Below, one piece after another: positions 10,241-21,933 of a stretch of 64,000 nt of DNA. Source of the stretch: Thozetella sp. PMI_491 (Eukaryota > Ascomycota > Sordariomycetes > Chaetosphaeriales > Chaetosphaeriaceae); assembly GCA_021432635.1 (NCBI GenBank), contig MU270044.1, positions 247,556 to 311,555 on the forward strand. Reading direction: 5' to 3'. The translations under genes were made by a program, and so were the position numbers. Every line of letters starts with the position of its first letter. Positions within the stretch are counted from its first letter, which is position 1. Under the pieces are notes generated by a model. It saw only the letters and a list, made by a program, of their open reading frames with translations. It had not been told where the DNA came from and did no database searches.

Positions 10241-10839
10241 AGACGCCAAGCAGGTTAATATCTCAGGCGTCATTTGAGCAATGCATCATAGAGCACTACG
10301 CAAGAGTAGAATTTCTCTGAGTCGGTTGCCATAAAGGTTAGCTAGTAATAGAGTTTTTTTTTGTATAAAGAAAGGAATATCTTGTTTGAGTGCTGGCTTC
10401 ATTTCAAGTAAAAAAGTGGGGGAAATGTTACAAATATTCCGACTATTTGATACGGGGCAAATGGTTTCTGTTGTCTACATGTCTAAGAGCTTCGACATCA
10501 ACCGTAGGACAGAAGTTCACGTCTAAATATTTATAGAGCTTATTCATTCCTGTCTTATTTCGACGTCTAGAATATCAAAGATAACGCCGGTCTCCGCCTA
10601 GATTTCCGCGCTGTTGAAATCGAAGGACCACGAGGGGCGCGCAGTAGACATATCCGTTGTGAAGGGATCTTCTGTGGGAAGCTCGATGCTGATTCCTCCG
10701 CTGGCAGCCTCCGTGGTCAGCCTGTCCTCTTGTACCTGTCGTGAAGGTCTGGTCTATGGGACAAGTTCCAGGTGCTTATATCATTCTGCTATAGAAAGCT
10801 AGCGTCCATAGACCATTGCATCATGCCCCTCTTCTTACT
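10241..10839. other. Gene-free stretch
   Basis: This is the intergenic space between two convergent genes. It is AT-rich near 10340-10560, with no supported frame. Confidence 0.5.
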
Positions 10840-12279
10840 CTATGGTATGGGCCGACGCAGAATCTCATCCAAATACTCATCCAACCGCCCACTCCAAGGC
10901 CAGGATGCACTTGCCCTTCCATCTTCATCATACGTGATGGTTGCTTCTCGGCCATCGATGGTGAAACGCTTCAGCCGGGGTAGCATCTCTACAACAGCAG
11001 AGGCCACTCTCTCAATTATTTCGTGCTCCTCACGGTTCATCCTGTATCCTAGCGCAGCGGCCTCAGGACCTCCGAGGAATGGGTTGCCGCACCTAGACTC
11101 AAATCCACTTGTATAGCCGAGATTCGGAGCGGCGGGAAGGCCGAGCTCTTCGAGGTCGGGAAATTCGGCCAGGACTGCCAAGATGTCCTGAGTAGAAGTG
11201 GGAGATTAGATCTGATTATTCCGATGCCTGTGACAGAAACGAGGTTCAATGTTCTTACTTTCAGGGTCACACTCCCTCGAGCCAAGCGCCTCTCACCCGT
11301 AACAGGATCTCTCATCATCGGACACCTAGGTATGCGGCCATCCATTCTGAGGCTGGTCAGGCGAGGCATAGCTTTCACCATTTCTTTCCGTCGTGTCAGC
11401 CCCCAATGAGTGTCCGGCTTGATCTTGTAGGCCCAATGAGTGAAACTCACCTAAGATAAAAGATGGCGTCAATGCAGCCATCCCAGAAAATACCTTCAAC
11501 TTGGGCGCCTTCGACGCCGCCTTGACCAACATCTCGGCATACCTCTCCTCGCCCTTCTCCCCCTTCCACACGATCCCCTTCGCGCCCTCGAGCGCCTCAA
11601 TGTTCGGGCACGCATCCACCATGTACTCGCAGAACGGGGCCGGCTCCAGCCTCACAACCGAGGGCAATCGCAGCCCCCGCGCGTTGCGGTTCACCAGCTC
11701 CTCCCGAAACCGTGGCGCGAAGTCGGGTAGAATCGCCCACCGCAGCCGCTCGAGCCCTGTCATGGCCGCCAGGACCGACGCGAACAGGTTCAGGAGCTCA
11801 TCCCCGCGCGGGCCGTCCAGGTCCTGCCACTCTTCAGCCCGGAGCTGCTCGTTGCGGGCGTGGAACGGGCCCCGGTGCACCCACACCTCGATGTGTAAGC
11901 TGCGGACGCGCGCTAGCGCGGCGGACGGGCAGCGACGCATTTCGCGCAAGCGGTCGCGAGCGTTGGGCCACCCAGCGCGGGTGATGTCGCTGCGGTTGTT
12001 GTTGATATTCAGGCTGTGGAAAAGGTCGGCGGGGACTTCGAGATCTCCGAGTCCGTCGTCGGCCGACGGCGCCGTTTGCGTAGAGGCATCATCGCGCTGC
12101 AGGTGGGGTTTCGACGGCGAAGGTGAAGGCTTGCGCTTGGCGCCGGGAGAAGAGTGAAGGAAGGATTCTACGTCTGGGAGAAGCTCTAATGTTGCTCGGT
12201 GTTTGATGATCCACGGGTGCTGAGTGTCCAGGAGGAACTGGGGGATTAATGAGCGTAGGGGTGGTTGGGCTTCGTCCAT
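10840..12279 (-). CDS. Hypothetical protein, F-box/LRR-like layout (three exons)
   Basis: Exons are 12279-11494, 11450-11259 and 11187-10840, about 441 residues. The second intron (71 bp, GTAAGA to CTCAG with a CTAAT branch) is clear. The first is only 43 bp (GTATTT to TTAG) but is needed to shift frame, so its exact edges are less sure. No domain is recognised with certainty. Residues 45-75 are Ser/Pro/Lys-rich. The rest alternates Leu-rich segments of the type G-L-E-R-L-R-W and P-D-L-E-E-L-G-L-P, as in fungal F-box-associated LRR-like proteins. No signal peptide or membrane segment is seen. It is GC-rich, with coding bias unlike the flanks. Function unknown; substrate recognition for ubiquitination is only a guess. 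Confidence 0.65.
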
Positions 12280-13036
12280 GATCAGAGAATGTTCTGGGCC
12301 GCGGGGTAATTGTGGTTAATTGAAGGGACTACCTGATGGAGAGACTGAATGTAGCTTGTTTAAGGTCCGTATGAAATCATGACTACGGAGGGCCGGCTGG
12401 CTATATAAATTTCTGTGGGGTAGGAGATCCTAAATACTAGGGCGTAGCTGGGGTGGCTGGGCTGGCTGACATATAAGGTGCCTTGAGGTAGTAGGTATCG
12501 GGTGTGTGGGTCCACATCCCCATACAGTACAGCCCCTTTGGCCGGGCCATACACGCATAAACCACTTGTTCAACAATGTCACCGCATTCGATTAACAATA
12601 TTCGGATGACAGCCGACCACAGTACCTCGCTATCTGGATCGGAAGCTGTAACCACGGCCTCGTACGTGATCAAATGGCCGTGGGCTGTAGTGTCCTGCCT
12701 TAGTGTCTTGCTGAGCAGCATAGAATCAGTTTATACATCGTGGTCCCTATTATATCCCAAGAGAGCTACACGGTCTTCAAATTACGTCGCTGATAAACCG
12801 CACAGTCCTTCGCTTTACTCCTGTACCATATCCTAATATACTAATATGGAGAGCATTATTTTGTTCAATGCTCGATCAGCTCCCTCTTTCTTCGGATGTT
12901 CTGGCGAATTTGACATAGAAACAGCGGGAACCGCATGTTCGATATTCTATCATGGTTCAAGACGACATATTTTAAAAGGAATAAATGAATCTGGGTTCAG
13001 ATGCGGCGGTCACTCGAGTGCGATGGCAAATGCTAG
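12280..13036. other. Gene-free stretch
   Basis: This is the upstream region of the hypothetical gene and the 3' flank of the SDR gene. Small frames here lack protein-like composition. Confidence 0.5.
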
Positions 13037-13941
13037 TTAGTACATAGCATATCCGCCGCTGGCACTGAGCGCCTGGCCAGAGATCCAGCCGCTGTCCTCT
13101 CCAGCTAAGAAACCCACTACGCTGGCGACTTCTTCCGCTGTGCCTAGCCGATTACCAATCGGCGTTTTCTTCTTCTGAAATTCGATAATCTCGGCCGGGA
13201 TATTATCCAACATCTCGCTCTGCACCGGCCCAGGATTGACAGCATTGACAGTGGTTCCGTTTTGCCCCAGCTCCGCAGCCCAGCAGCGGGTTAGAGCTTC
13301 TAGTGCTCCTTTCGAAGCGGCGTAGAGGCTCAGCTTTGGGAAGCCCTCCCTAGCTCCTACAGAAGAGATGTTGATGATTCTGCCCTTGGGCTGCAGATAT
13401 GGAAGAGCAGCCTGCGTGAGCAAAATGGTGCCGCGGACATTGAGATCAAACACCTGATTGTAATCTTCCACATCAATGTCGCCTAGCGCCTTGACCTTCT
13501 CGAGGGCTGCGTTATTAACCAGAATGTGAATCTGAAGGTTACCATTGGTAGCCGTCCGCATGCTGTTTATGATGTCTGATGGGCCTTCTAGCGTCGAAAG
13601 ATCTGCTCTGATGGCATACGCAGCCGGTTTGTGCGGGAGAGCCCGAATCTTATCGGCCAACTCCTGGGCACTAGCTGAGCTTCTCTCGGAGACATAAGTT
13701 ATGCATACCTAGAGACCATATTAGCAATGAGGGGACCAGTCTTCATATTCTCAGTTATCCCAAGGTTGGGCGCGGCACGTACATTGGCTCCCCGTGAAGC
13801 AAGATCCCATGCGATAGCTGCACCAATGCCACGGCTAGCACCCGTCACTATTGCCGTTTTATCACGTAGAGGGAGCGTTTGTGACAGCGCCGGGGCAGTC
13901 ATAGTTGTATTGCTGGAATGGAAATCTTGGGAAAGTGGCAT
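13037..13941 (-). CDS. Short-chain dehydrogenase/reductase (SDR)
   Basis: Exon 1 is 13941-13783 and exon 2 is 13708-13037. The 74-bp intron (GTACGT to CTCTAG) falls between Asn and Val of the second beta strand, giving 276 residues. The Rossmann motif T-G-A-S-R-G-I-G is near residues 34-41, the N-N-A-A motif near 118, the catalytic Ser in N-I-S-S-V, and Tyr-x3-Lys in Y-A-A-S-K. P-G-P-V-Q-S-E follows. This is a classical SDR with all active-site residues, similar to 3-oxoacyl-ACP or sugar/steroid-type reductases using NAD(P)H. The substrate cannot be told. An alternative start at 13902 (M-T-A-P-A-L) would remove 13 residues. No partner enzymes are adjacent. Confidence 0.85.
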
Positions 13942-16544
13942 TCACTTGCGGGCCTTGGCAACCAAGTGAGGCTCAAAGATTGACGTCATGGAAACTAGGA
14001 CGAACAGATTACGAAGTACATTTCTTATCCAGCTGAGGATCTGTGCTACAGAGACTCTCAGCAAGCTCGGCCAATCACAACTAGCAGCAAAAACCGGTTT
14101 CTACAGCTGGAATAGCAGCGCCGGAGACAAAAAGCGGTCCTTACTAGACGCTGCTGGTGCTGATCGTCGTTGGGGCGGCCGACCCCTGCGTGCAGGAGGC
14201 GATCACATATATGTGCCTAAATCAGAGCTTTAAACAGTCGTAATAATTAGAGCTATGTGATACAGCCGAATTTTTTTTCTTTAAGGATTAAAAGAATTAT
14301 CAGTCTTTTTTTTCTACCAAGCATTAATCGCTCGCGGTTGTGCTGTAAATAGACATATAGCCCTCGCTACCTTTATCATACCGCAATCCAAGTACGCCAA
14401 ACAGGCCAAACAACGCGTTGAGTCTGAATATGACCCCAAAGAGTCGAACTCTGTGATCCTAGTGGTGCGAATTTTCTGTCTGAATTCGTCGAACTTGTTG
14501 CTTGTCGGTTATTTACACACTGATAAAATGGGTTGTTTGTTGGTTGCTAGCACATCTGTGACAAATTTTGCAGACGTCTGATGTTGGTTACTTCAGAGCC
14601 AACGAGCGTCCTGCAGGCGCCAATTGCCGCAGCTGCCCCAGATCTATGCTTGCTCTGAACCGGCTGCAGGACCAAACTTTCGATCTCGTTGGGCTCCACC
14701 TTCCGTTCGTGGGATATCGCGCTTGAGGTGGAAGTTTCTCTCTTACGAATTATCTAGGCCCGGCAGAGCGACCCTGGGCGACACGATTGAATCTGGTTGT
14801 CTGTTCGTACGAGAGCTAAGGACTCTGAAGCTAGAGAGATACCAAGGGATAACAAAGAGCTTAGCAATCAAATTTTATTAACGCCGAATAGGTTGTGTTC
14901 AAAAACTTGTTACTACTGAAGGTATTAATACTACTTATTTGCTCGGGCGTTTTTCTAAAATATATATTCAGTTCATACAGTTATTAAGTTTGACACATAA
15001 GATCTTATTTTTTTATTTATGTACGAAACAAAGGATAAGAACCGCGTTGGGTAACTAGGTGCCATACCGGTCAACAACCCTTTAACATCCAAGCCGGACG
15101 GTAGTACTATAGTATCCAACTATTATCGCAGCCTCCGCTAAAAAAGATCGCCTCTATCTTAAAGCATGGGAAAACTTCTCCTGTAGATATTGGGAAGTGT
15201 TTGCGGAAATCCAGAGTATGCTGGCATATTAGGCTTAGTCTCAATTTGTAGTCCGCAGAACCGTAAAGCCCCAATAGAATCACCGTCAAACATGGAGTCC
15301 AGTCCGGATACAGCATGCAGTCAACTGTTATCGCTGAATGGAATCTGAGGCTATCTTACCCACTCCCTCTCCCCTCCATCCTCTGTGTCTTTAACTCTTA
15401 TTTTTATTTCCTCGCATATTCCCGGGCCCATCTTTATTCCGTTGCATCGTAGCGGGGGTATCTGGGCGACTAGCAGATGCGAGACGAGAAGACTACTTGG
15501 AGAATGCATATCTAGTAGAGCAGCTGTTTGCTGATCCGTCTCATTCCCGTGTTCGAGGTACTTTAGCTAGCTTCTAAGCGTGGACCGGTGTAGCGTTTCC
15601 TTCCCCACAGCAGTAGCTTCTAATACCCATACAATTTGAAGGACCTACCTTTGGCGATTTACGTTCGCGTCGGCTATGGTAACTTGTATGGCATAATTAA
15701 GCTCTTAAAGCAATGGGATACTGTAATGATTAAATTGAGAACTCGGCTACGTCTCATCCTTTTGCTTTTGCTTTCCAGGGTCTCCGAAGCGGGTTTCTGT
15801 AACTCGGTGATCTAAATAAATTTCGCTACCTTTGGGCAACTTTCGGTACAGGGTGCTGTTCATCTTGCAAGGATTTCTTATCACGCATGTGACACTAACA
15901 TTGTTTAGGGACTAGAGTGGGGAGACACGCACGCTACGAAATACACCTACCCTTCGTCCTTCCCCTTGCTCTACGAGTTGTAGGAATTTGATCTTGTTAA
16001 GCGTAGGATCCAAGTCCGGTATCCGACGCCAAGCTCACCTGAGCACTGCTTTGTACCCAAAGGGAGTATATGGGCAATATGTTGCTTCGCCCTTTCCGCC
16101 CACAGCACCATAGCATCCATTCTAGAGTGCCATGGCGCCTGGTTGGACTGGCAACGCATGGTATACGGAACCCCTCCCCCTTTACTAGCCAATGGTATGT
16201 CCGAGGTGGGGACGTTGGAACCATATTCTGCGGACTAGCGGAGGTAAAAGATTAAGGAATCGGAGAAGTGTTTAGATATCCGATATGAAGGGCTTGAAAT
16301 TCGGCCAGGCGTAATCGGGTCGTTCCGTCGGCCGATGGTATTTGCTGTCTAGCTTATCACAGATTCCCCAATCGAATCCTCGCCCGCCAAGCCTCCCCTT
16401 GTACTTAGCCCCGAACCATCACTACTTTGGGCAGGTAGCCAGCCTCTCCCGGATCTCCTCCCGGTTGCATCCTCACCAAGGAAGCCAAATCCCCCCTCGT
16501 ACTTGTTGCCGGCCATCACCGGCCGCCATCAGCCATTGCCAGGC
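13942..16544. other. Long gene-free stretch
   Basis: No supported gene in 2.6 kb. A plus-strand open frame around 14378-14581 has somewhat protein-like composition (V-E-S-E-Y-D-P-K-E-S-N). A minus-strand frame near 15971-16200 ends at a GTGAGC that could be a splice donor. Neither resembles a family I know, so they may be eroded exons. Homopolymer T runs occur near 14270-14310. Confidence 0.4.
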
Positions 16545-17949
16545 ATGAGCAAGCAGAAGATTGTCATTGATACCGGTAGAGTTCCAACTCGTCGCGCCAC
16601 GTTATGATGAGAACTAATGGTGCTTCGCCATAGATCCTGGGATCGATGATGTTTTGGTCTGACATCCTATACTGCTTGTTGCCGTGCGACGTCGTAACTG
16701 ATGCTGTAAGTCGCAGGCCATCTCACTGGCGTTTGCCCACCAGGACAAGCTCGAGATTCCCCTCATCACTGTTGTCCATGGGAATATTGAAGTGGAAGGG
16801 TGCATGAAGAACGTAGTCACACTGTTGTGCATCCTACAGAGAGAGTCTGACTTTCGCGCCTCTCTCGGTCAGCCACCGCTATTCGGCGGCGGAGATGGCA
16901 AGGTCAAGAAAAAGCCTGTGGTGGCACTCGGTGCTAGTAAGCCCATTATCAAGGACCACGGCCATGGTGACAAGGATGAGTTCTCCCGCTACGGGGGCTA
17001 CCACGGGCTTGATGGCCTAAATGGGGTCCATACTAGGGTCCGTAGGCCTCTAAACGGCTCTAGACCATTAAAGACACTGACATGCGGAGGGAAGATGCCC
17101 GACCTCGCGCCCAAAAACTTCCTGTCCTTGTTCGACCCTGCGGCAGGACTGGACGCCTCCAGCGACAAATCTGACTTGGCCTTTTCTCCATCGACTCAGC
17201 CTGCCCATCTTGCTTTACTAGAGCTCTTGGCGTTGGAACCACCATCTACCGTCACTATCGTGGCTTTGGGGCCGCTTACTAACCTAGCTCCTGCTTTACA
17301 TCACAATCCAGCCACTTTCTCCCGGGCGAAGCGCATCCTTATCATGGGCGGCGCGCTGCGCTCGCCTCGTGGCAATAAGACACCGACGGCTGAGATGAAC
17401 ATATACGGTGATCCCGATGCTGCGGCCGACATCTTCGGCCTCAGCTCGCCGAGGCGCGGTGTTGGGTGGTCTGAGTTGGGCTTAGTGGACGTATCCATAG
17501 TGCCGCTCGACATCACTTCTCACCACACCTTAGCCGACCGAGAATTCCGCGACTTCATCCGACCACTGGTTGATGCAGGGAGCCCGTTAGCCCAATTCTT
17601 GGAGAGCGTCCTACTTGTTTCCTTTGATAAAATCGCAGGCCTCTCGGGAGAAGGCAAGGTTGGGTGTCACGATCCCTTGACTATCTGGTCACTATTAGCT
17701 GCTGAGGACGTCGTTTGGGAGAGGGAGGTTGATATCCGCGTGGAACGCTACGGCGAGTGGACTCGGGGGGAGACAGTCATAGATACACGGGGCCGCACCA
17801 AGTGGCTTCCTGGCATCGAAGGTACGGTACACGATCACGGGAATTGGCTGCATGGAAACGACGGTAACAGCATATCTGTACTTGTAGGCTCTGGCATGCC
17901 AGGGGAGCAGTTTGGTATAGCCTTGATGAAAGCTATCTTTGACCTATAG
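16545..17949 (+). CDS. Inosine-uridine preferring nucleoside hydrolase
   Basis: Three exons: 16545-16575, 16634-16656 and 16717-17949, giving 428 residues. The tiny second exon is required, because it completes the Ca-binding signature D-T-D-P-G-I-D-D-V-L at the N-terminus. Intron 2 has an unusual GTCTGA donor but a good CTGAT branch and CAG acceptor. Further family marks are H-G-N-I-E-V-E, Y-H-G-L-D-G-L, a V-A-L-G-P-L-T-N-L-A motif, I-M-G-G-A and E-M-N-I-Y-G-D-P-D-A-A. The enzyme splits the N-glycosidic bond of ribonucleosides, freeing base and ribose for salvage or carbon and nitrogen supply. It is somewhat longer than bacterial enzymes, which is usual in fungi. It converges on a Dal5-type permease 260 bases away, so import and breakdown of a nucleoside or related compound may be linked. 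Confidence 0.87.
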
Positions 17950-18210
17950 TTATTTGCCCTAGCTCAAGTCTTAAAGGTCCTCTTGCTAAATTAAATCATC
18001 TAGCGGTCTTAGGCAAAGAGAAATACACTCCATAATGGTCGAGGATAGAGACTTTGAAATTGTAGTGTATTGTTTTCAAGGTAACCAGAGGGTCGAGATG
18101 GTCGGCCAATCCAGATTCAAGGGATGGTACGGTACAGTTGCAACTGTGGCCCATGCAATCCTCTGGTCCACCTTCTCGGCAGCTAATAGTCACCGTAGCC
18201 ACGGCCAACT

Positions 18211-20151
18211 TTACTTGTCCATGTAGTCCTGACCACCGGCTGTGCGCTTGAACCGGTCGTAAAACTGTCTCTGCTCGAAAACTTTTATGTCGTCGTCGGT
18301 CAGCGTCTTGCCCTGCGCGCGAGCCGCAAGGATCTTGCGCCGCACCCGCATAACATCGAACTCGGTGTTGCGTGTTAGCCACCAGGTCCATAGATTAAAA
18401 ACCCAGGCGGCGATAACGAAGGCCATGGCGATGGCGAAACTGTTCTTGTATCCGTTTGAAGCCCACTTGGATTGGAACAGCTGGGGACCGACAATGACCC
18501 CGACTTGCGCGATGCCGGACTGCAGACCCAAGGTAAAGGCCGTACCAGTGGATCCAGAGAGGGTGGCAGAGCGCCACGCCCAAAAGGGGATGAAGTAGGA
18601 TTCGTGAAACAGCTCGCCTAGGATGCAGGCAACGTATATACCGACACGGTTGGTCAAGGTGAAGAACAAGACAAAACAGACCACCATGCCTGACATGAGG
18701 ATCCTTGTGCGCGCGTGACAAGTCAGCAAGAGTCCATCCAGGGAAAACAAGCCAGCATAACAACTCCCTCATTATTTTCAGTCAATGGGTGGTCCCTTAC
18801 ATGATGAGGACAGGCCGGACGACCCACGCCCGGGACATGATTCTCTCCACGGTAATAACCCCAAAGATAGCCGCGGCTGCGGTTGGGATATTGAGCAGCT
18901 GGTTGGCGGGGAGGCTGACAAAGCCTAGGTCGGTAATAATCGTTGGCAGGTACCAGATCAGGGCGTAGCCGCCAAGGTTAAAAAAGGTCTGTGACATCAT
19001 GAAGGACCAGATTAGGGGCGACTTGAGCGTATTGACGAGCTCGCGCTTAGAAAAGTAGGGGTCGTTGGTGAGCGGCACGTTCTCGGGTAGCCGAGCTTCG
19101 ATAAATTCCTGCTCCCGCTTGGTTAAGAAGCGGTCGCTCCGCGGCGACTTGGGATAGTCGGGCAGGATCCACCAGATAATGCCAGCAAATACGATAGTCG
19201 CCAGACCCTCAATTAGAAATACCCACCGCCATCCGCTCATGCCACGCGCCCCGTTCAGATAGCTGCAGCCATAACACAGCAGTGAGCCTACGATGCTGGC
19301 TAGATTGGCAATAGCGTACATCCACGTTATGGGCTTTCCAATCTCGTCGGTCCGATACCAGCTGCAGAGCTGCGCCATAATACCTGGGAACATGCCGGCC
19401 TCAAAGAGTCTTGAATCATATTCCACATCAATTTTCCTTGCTCTTTCGGAGGAGGGGCTTCCGGGTCGGAATCCGATACGTACCCCAATAGAAAACGCAG
19501 CGCGTAGAGCTGGTCCTTGTTCTGAACAGCCGCAGTACAGGCCGTCACGATTCCCCACGTTAGGAAGATGCGAGACTGCCAGAGGTGCGGGCTCACTCGT
19601 TTTAGGAGAAGATTGCTCGGGGCTTCGAAGATCGTATAGGATATCTGAAACCATGACACACAGCCGTCAGTCTCCTTCACGAAGCGCAAGACATAAGGGA
19701 TGACGTGGCAGCTTGCTGGGCAACCGTACTCCCGCGATGGATGCCACCCAGTTATACTGATCGGCAGTCATGTGTAGCTCCGTCAATATGTTACGCGGCT
19801 GTCCGACTTGAAGAACCTTCACATTAGAGGCATTGCTATTATCAATCTACCGTAAACCCTTAATCAGTAAACACGCCTTCTTAAACAAGAGGAAAAGACA
19901 CTATAACTAGATGGCCTTACCGTCTTGACCATATACATGAGCCCAATGAGCAAGAGAAACCTTCGGTCCACTTTCCGCATGATAGTTTTCTCGTCCTCGC
20001 TTGAGAAGGTAGACAAAAAAGCCGCCCTCGCATCGGGGTCGTCTCGCAAATTGTCAACGTCGGCGCGAGCGATGGCCGCCAAAGCCTGCTTTCGGGTCAC
20101 CGCGGCAGCCTCGTGGCTGAACGTGATCTCGTCGGGCTGTGTGTTTGCCAT
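18211..20151 (-). CDS. Dal5/Tna1-type MFS permease (anion:cation symporter family)
   Basis: Five exons: 20151-19921, 19846-19730, 19644-19484, 19409-18801 and 18703-18211. All four introns (74, 85, 74 and 97 bp) have canonical sites and keep frame, giving 536 residues. It is a 12-segment MFS transporter of the ACS family, which moves allantoate, nicotinate, pantothenate and similar anions. Visible marks are a cytosolic N-terminus with D-R-R-F-L-L-L-I-G, E-A-P-S-N-L-L-L-K-R in helix 2-3, L-F-E-A-G-M-F-P-G-I-M, W-Y-R, and the G-W-R-W-V-F-L-I-E-G loop typical of this family. The C-terminal tail is charged. An ATG at 20169 adds six residues. The substrate is unknown, but the convergent nucleoside hydrolase suggests a nucleoside, base or pyridine-type compound. 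Confidence 0.88.
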
Positions 20152-21232
20152 TCTTTCACTCTTTCTCACTCTTTGGAGACGATCTTGCCCAGACTGGCTC
20201 TTAGATATCAGGAGCGGGGTTGCTTGATCCTGCAGGCCATGGCAGGACGATATATATTCTGTTTCCCATCACTCTTATCGCAACTCCAGTGGGCCAGACT
20301 CCACAGTACCTAAACATACTATGCAATTGCAATCGAAATGCTGACGAGTAGGACTAGCCCTTCTGGATTCCCCCGTCTGTTACTTATTATCGGGGTAGCA
20401 GGGTTATGAGATATGGGCCTGTTGATACCGGCACTAATATCGTCCAGATGCTGGATATCCGGTTGGTATCGCATAGCGGGCCTTGTGCATGGGTCCCTGA
20501 GCCACTGCATCCAATCGGCTCTAATCTAACTATCTAACTTCTATTCTGCCCTTGCTGGGAAGTATTATTGCCGGTATGCCCGACAGCTAACAAGACTTTG
20601 CCAGCTAACCAGTCTCGGAACAGGTGGAAGCGACCCGTAAGAGCTCCCAGTCAGATGCGGCGCCCTACTTCTATGGCGCTGTGCAAGTTAGAAGATAATA
20701 AAATAAGAAAGAATCTCTCGAGTCATTAACTTTTATTAGCCATCTGGTGAACCACACGGGTCAAACCCGGATGGATTAGGCGTGGTGAGTCTCCCTTTTT
20801 ATTTCATGATAAACAAACCTTTAGCATATCACGCATTAGAGCCATCCCAACCCGGCATACCCTAACCTAAACGGGTCCAATGAGATCGTTCTAAGCTTTA
20901 GAGACGTGCCTTACCAGTGCTTAACGACGACACGTACACGATCACCTCGAGCAAGATATTTATCAAGGACATCCGAGTCAACACCCCTGCGGCATTTTGG
21001 TTGGGAACAGGACCCTGTGCCACCCCTATAATCCTGTCACGGAACCTTTGTCGGAAATTAATCGTCACAGAGCCGCAATGCTTACCAAACAACCAATTGG
21101 TGCGGGGTCTGCCCCTCGTCGTCATCCAAGTTTTAGGACGAGATTCTGTGTCGCCAGTGTTCTTTAGGCTAAGACCTGTCGGGCTGCACCGACTCGCTGT
21201 ACAAGGTTCAATTTCTTCAGTAATATTTCAGA
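20152..21232. other. Gene-free stretch
   Basis: Upstream DNA of the permease and of the Ras-like gene. A frame at 20917-21321 overlaps the Ras-like start in another phase and has no domain. Confidence 0.45.
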
Positions 21233-21933
21233 ATGAATCAACAAGTCGAAAATTACATGATCTCCATATTGGGCATAGGCGGAGTCGGGAAGCGCGGGCT
21301 AGAAAACCAATTTATTCATAGGACGTTTGCGCCGATTGTATGAGCCCTAGAAGTCCTTCGTCATCACTTGGGTATAATAAGCTAACAGGGTCGGCCTAGC
21401 CTGATCCGTTTGGCGATGAGGATTCACGGCAGATGTACACCATCGACGGCAAGCGATGTATCCTAGAGACTTTTCGGCACCCTCATGAATCAGAATACGC
21501 AGCCCTACGAGACCTAGCTATCCGGGAGAGCGGTGGGTTTATACTCGTATACAGCCACGTGTCGCCGGCCTCCTTCGCTGCAATCAAAGAATATTACAGA
21601 GCCATCGAGGCAGTTAAGAAGTACCGCACCACACACAGATTTATCCCAGTCGTTCTGGTTGGGAATAAGTCTGACCTAGTCGTAGAACGTGGCGGGTTGA
21701 AAAGCGAGGGCGAGGCGCTTGCTCAGGAGTTCCAGTGCAGCCATATCGAGACATCGGCACTAACTGGGATGAATGTTGACGAGGCCTTTTATGACGTCGT
21801 TAGATTAATCAGACAGCAAAAGCAGCTAGACATGGGCAGCCCCACGGGGCCCAATCAACCCCCACCAGATAATGGAGGAAGAAGAACGAGTTTGAAGAGG
21901 TGGCTCATGCGTATTGCCAGGCCCTGCCCGTGA
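21233..21933 (+). CDS. Ras-like protein with degenerate nucleotide-binding motifs
   Basis: Exon 1 is 21233-21337 and exon 2 is 21400-21933. The 62-bp intron (GTATGA, GCTAAC branch, CCTAG) gives 212 residues. The overall Ras fold is easy to follow: I-S-I-L-G-I-G-G-V-G-K at the N-terminus, then D-P-F-G-D-E-D-S at switch I, G-F-I-L-V-Y-S, V-G-N-K-S-D-L (G4) and E-T-S-A-L (G5). Key residues are lost. The P-loop Ser after G-K is Arg. The switch I Thr is replaced (D-P-T in Ras, D-P-F here). The G3 motif D-T-A-G-Q is R-H-P-H-E. So base contacts remain while Mg and phosphate contacts do not. The tail is basic (S-L-K-R-W-L) and ends C-P, with no CaaX box. It reads as an intact gene, probably a pseudo-GTPase, or else an early pseudogene. 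Confidence 0.75.

Noticed and set aside
11501-12157. 218-residue plus-strand frame
   Set aside because: It is the GC-rich antisense shadow of exon 1 of the hypothetical gene at 12279-10840.
14430-14470. tRNA-like GAGTCGAACTC (B-box-like on the minus strand)
   Set aside because: No A box, anticodon stem or 5' acceptor strand can be found at tRNA distance, so it is a chance match.
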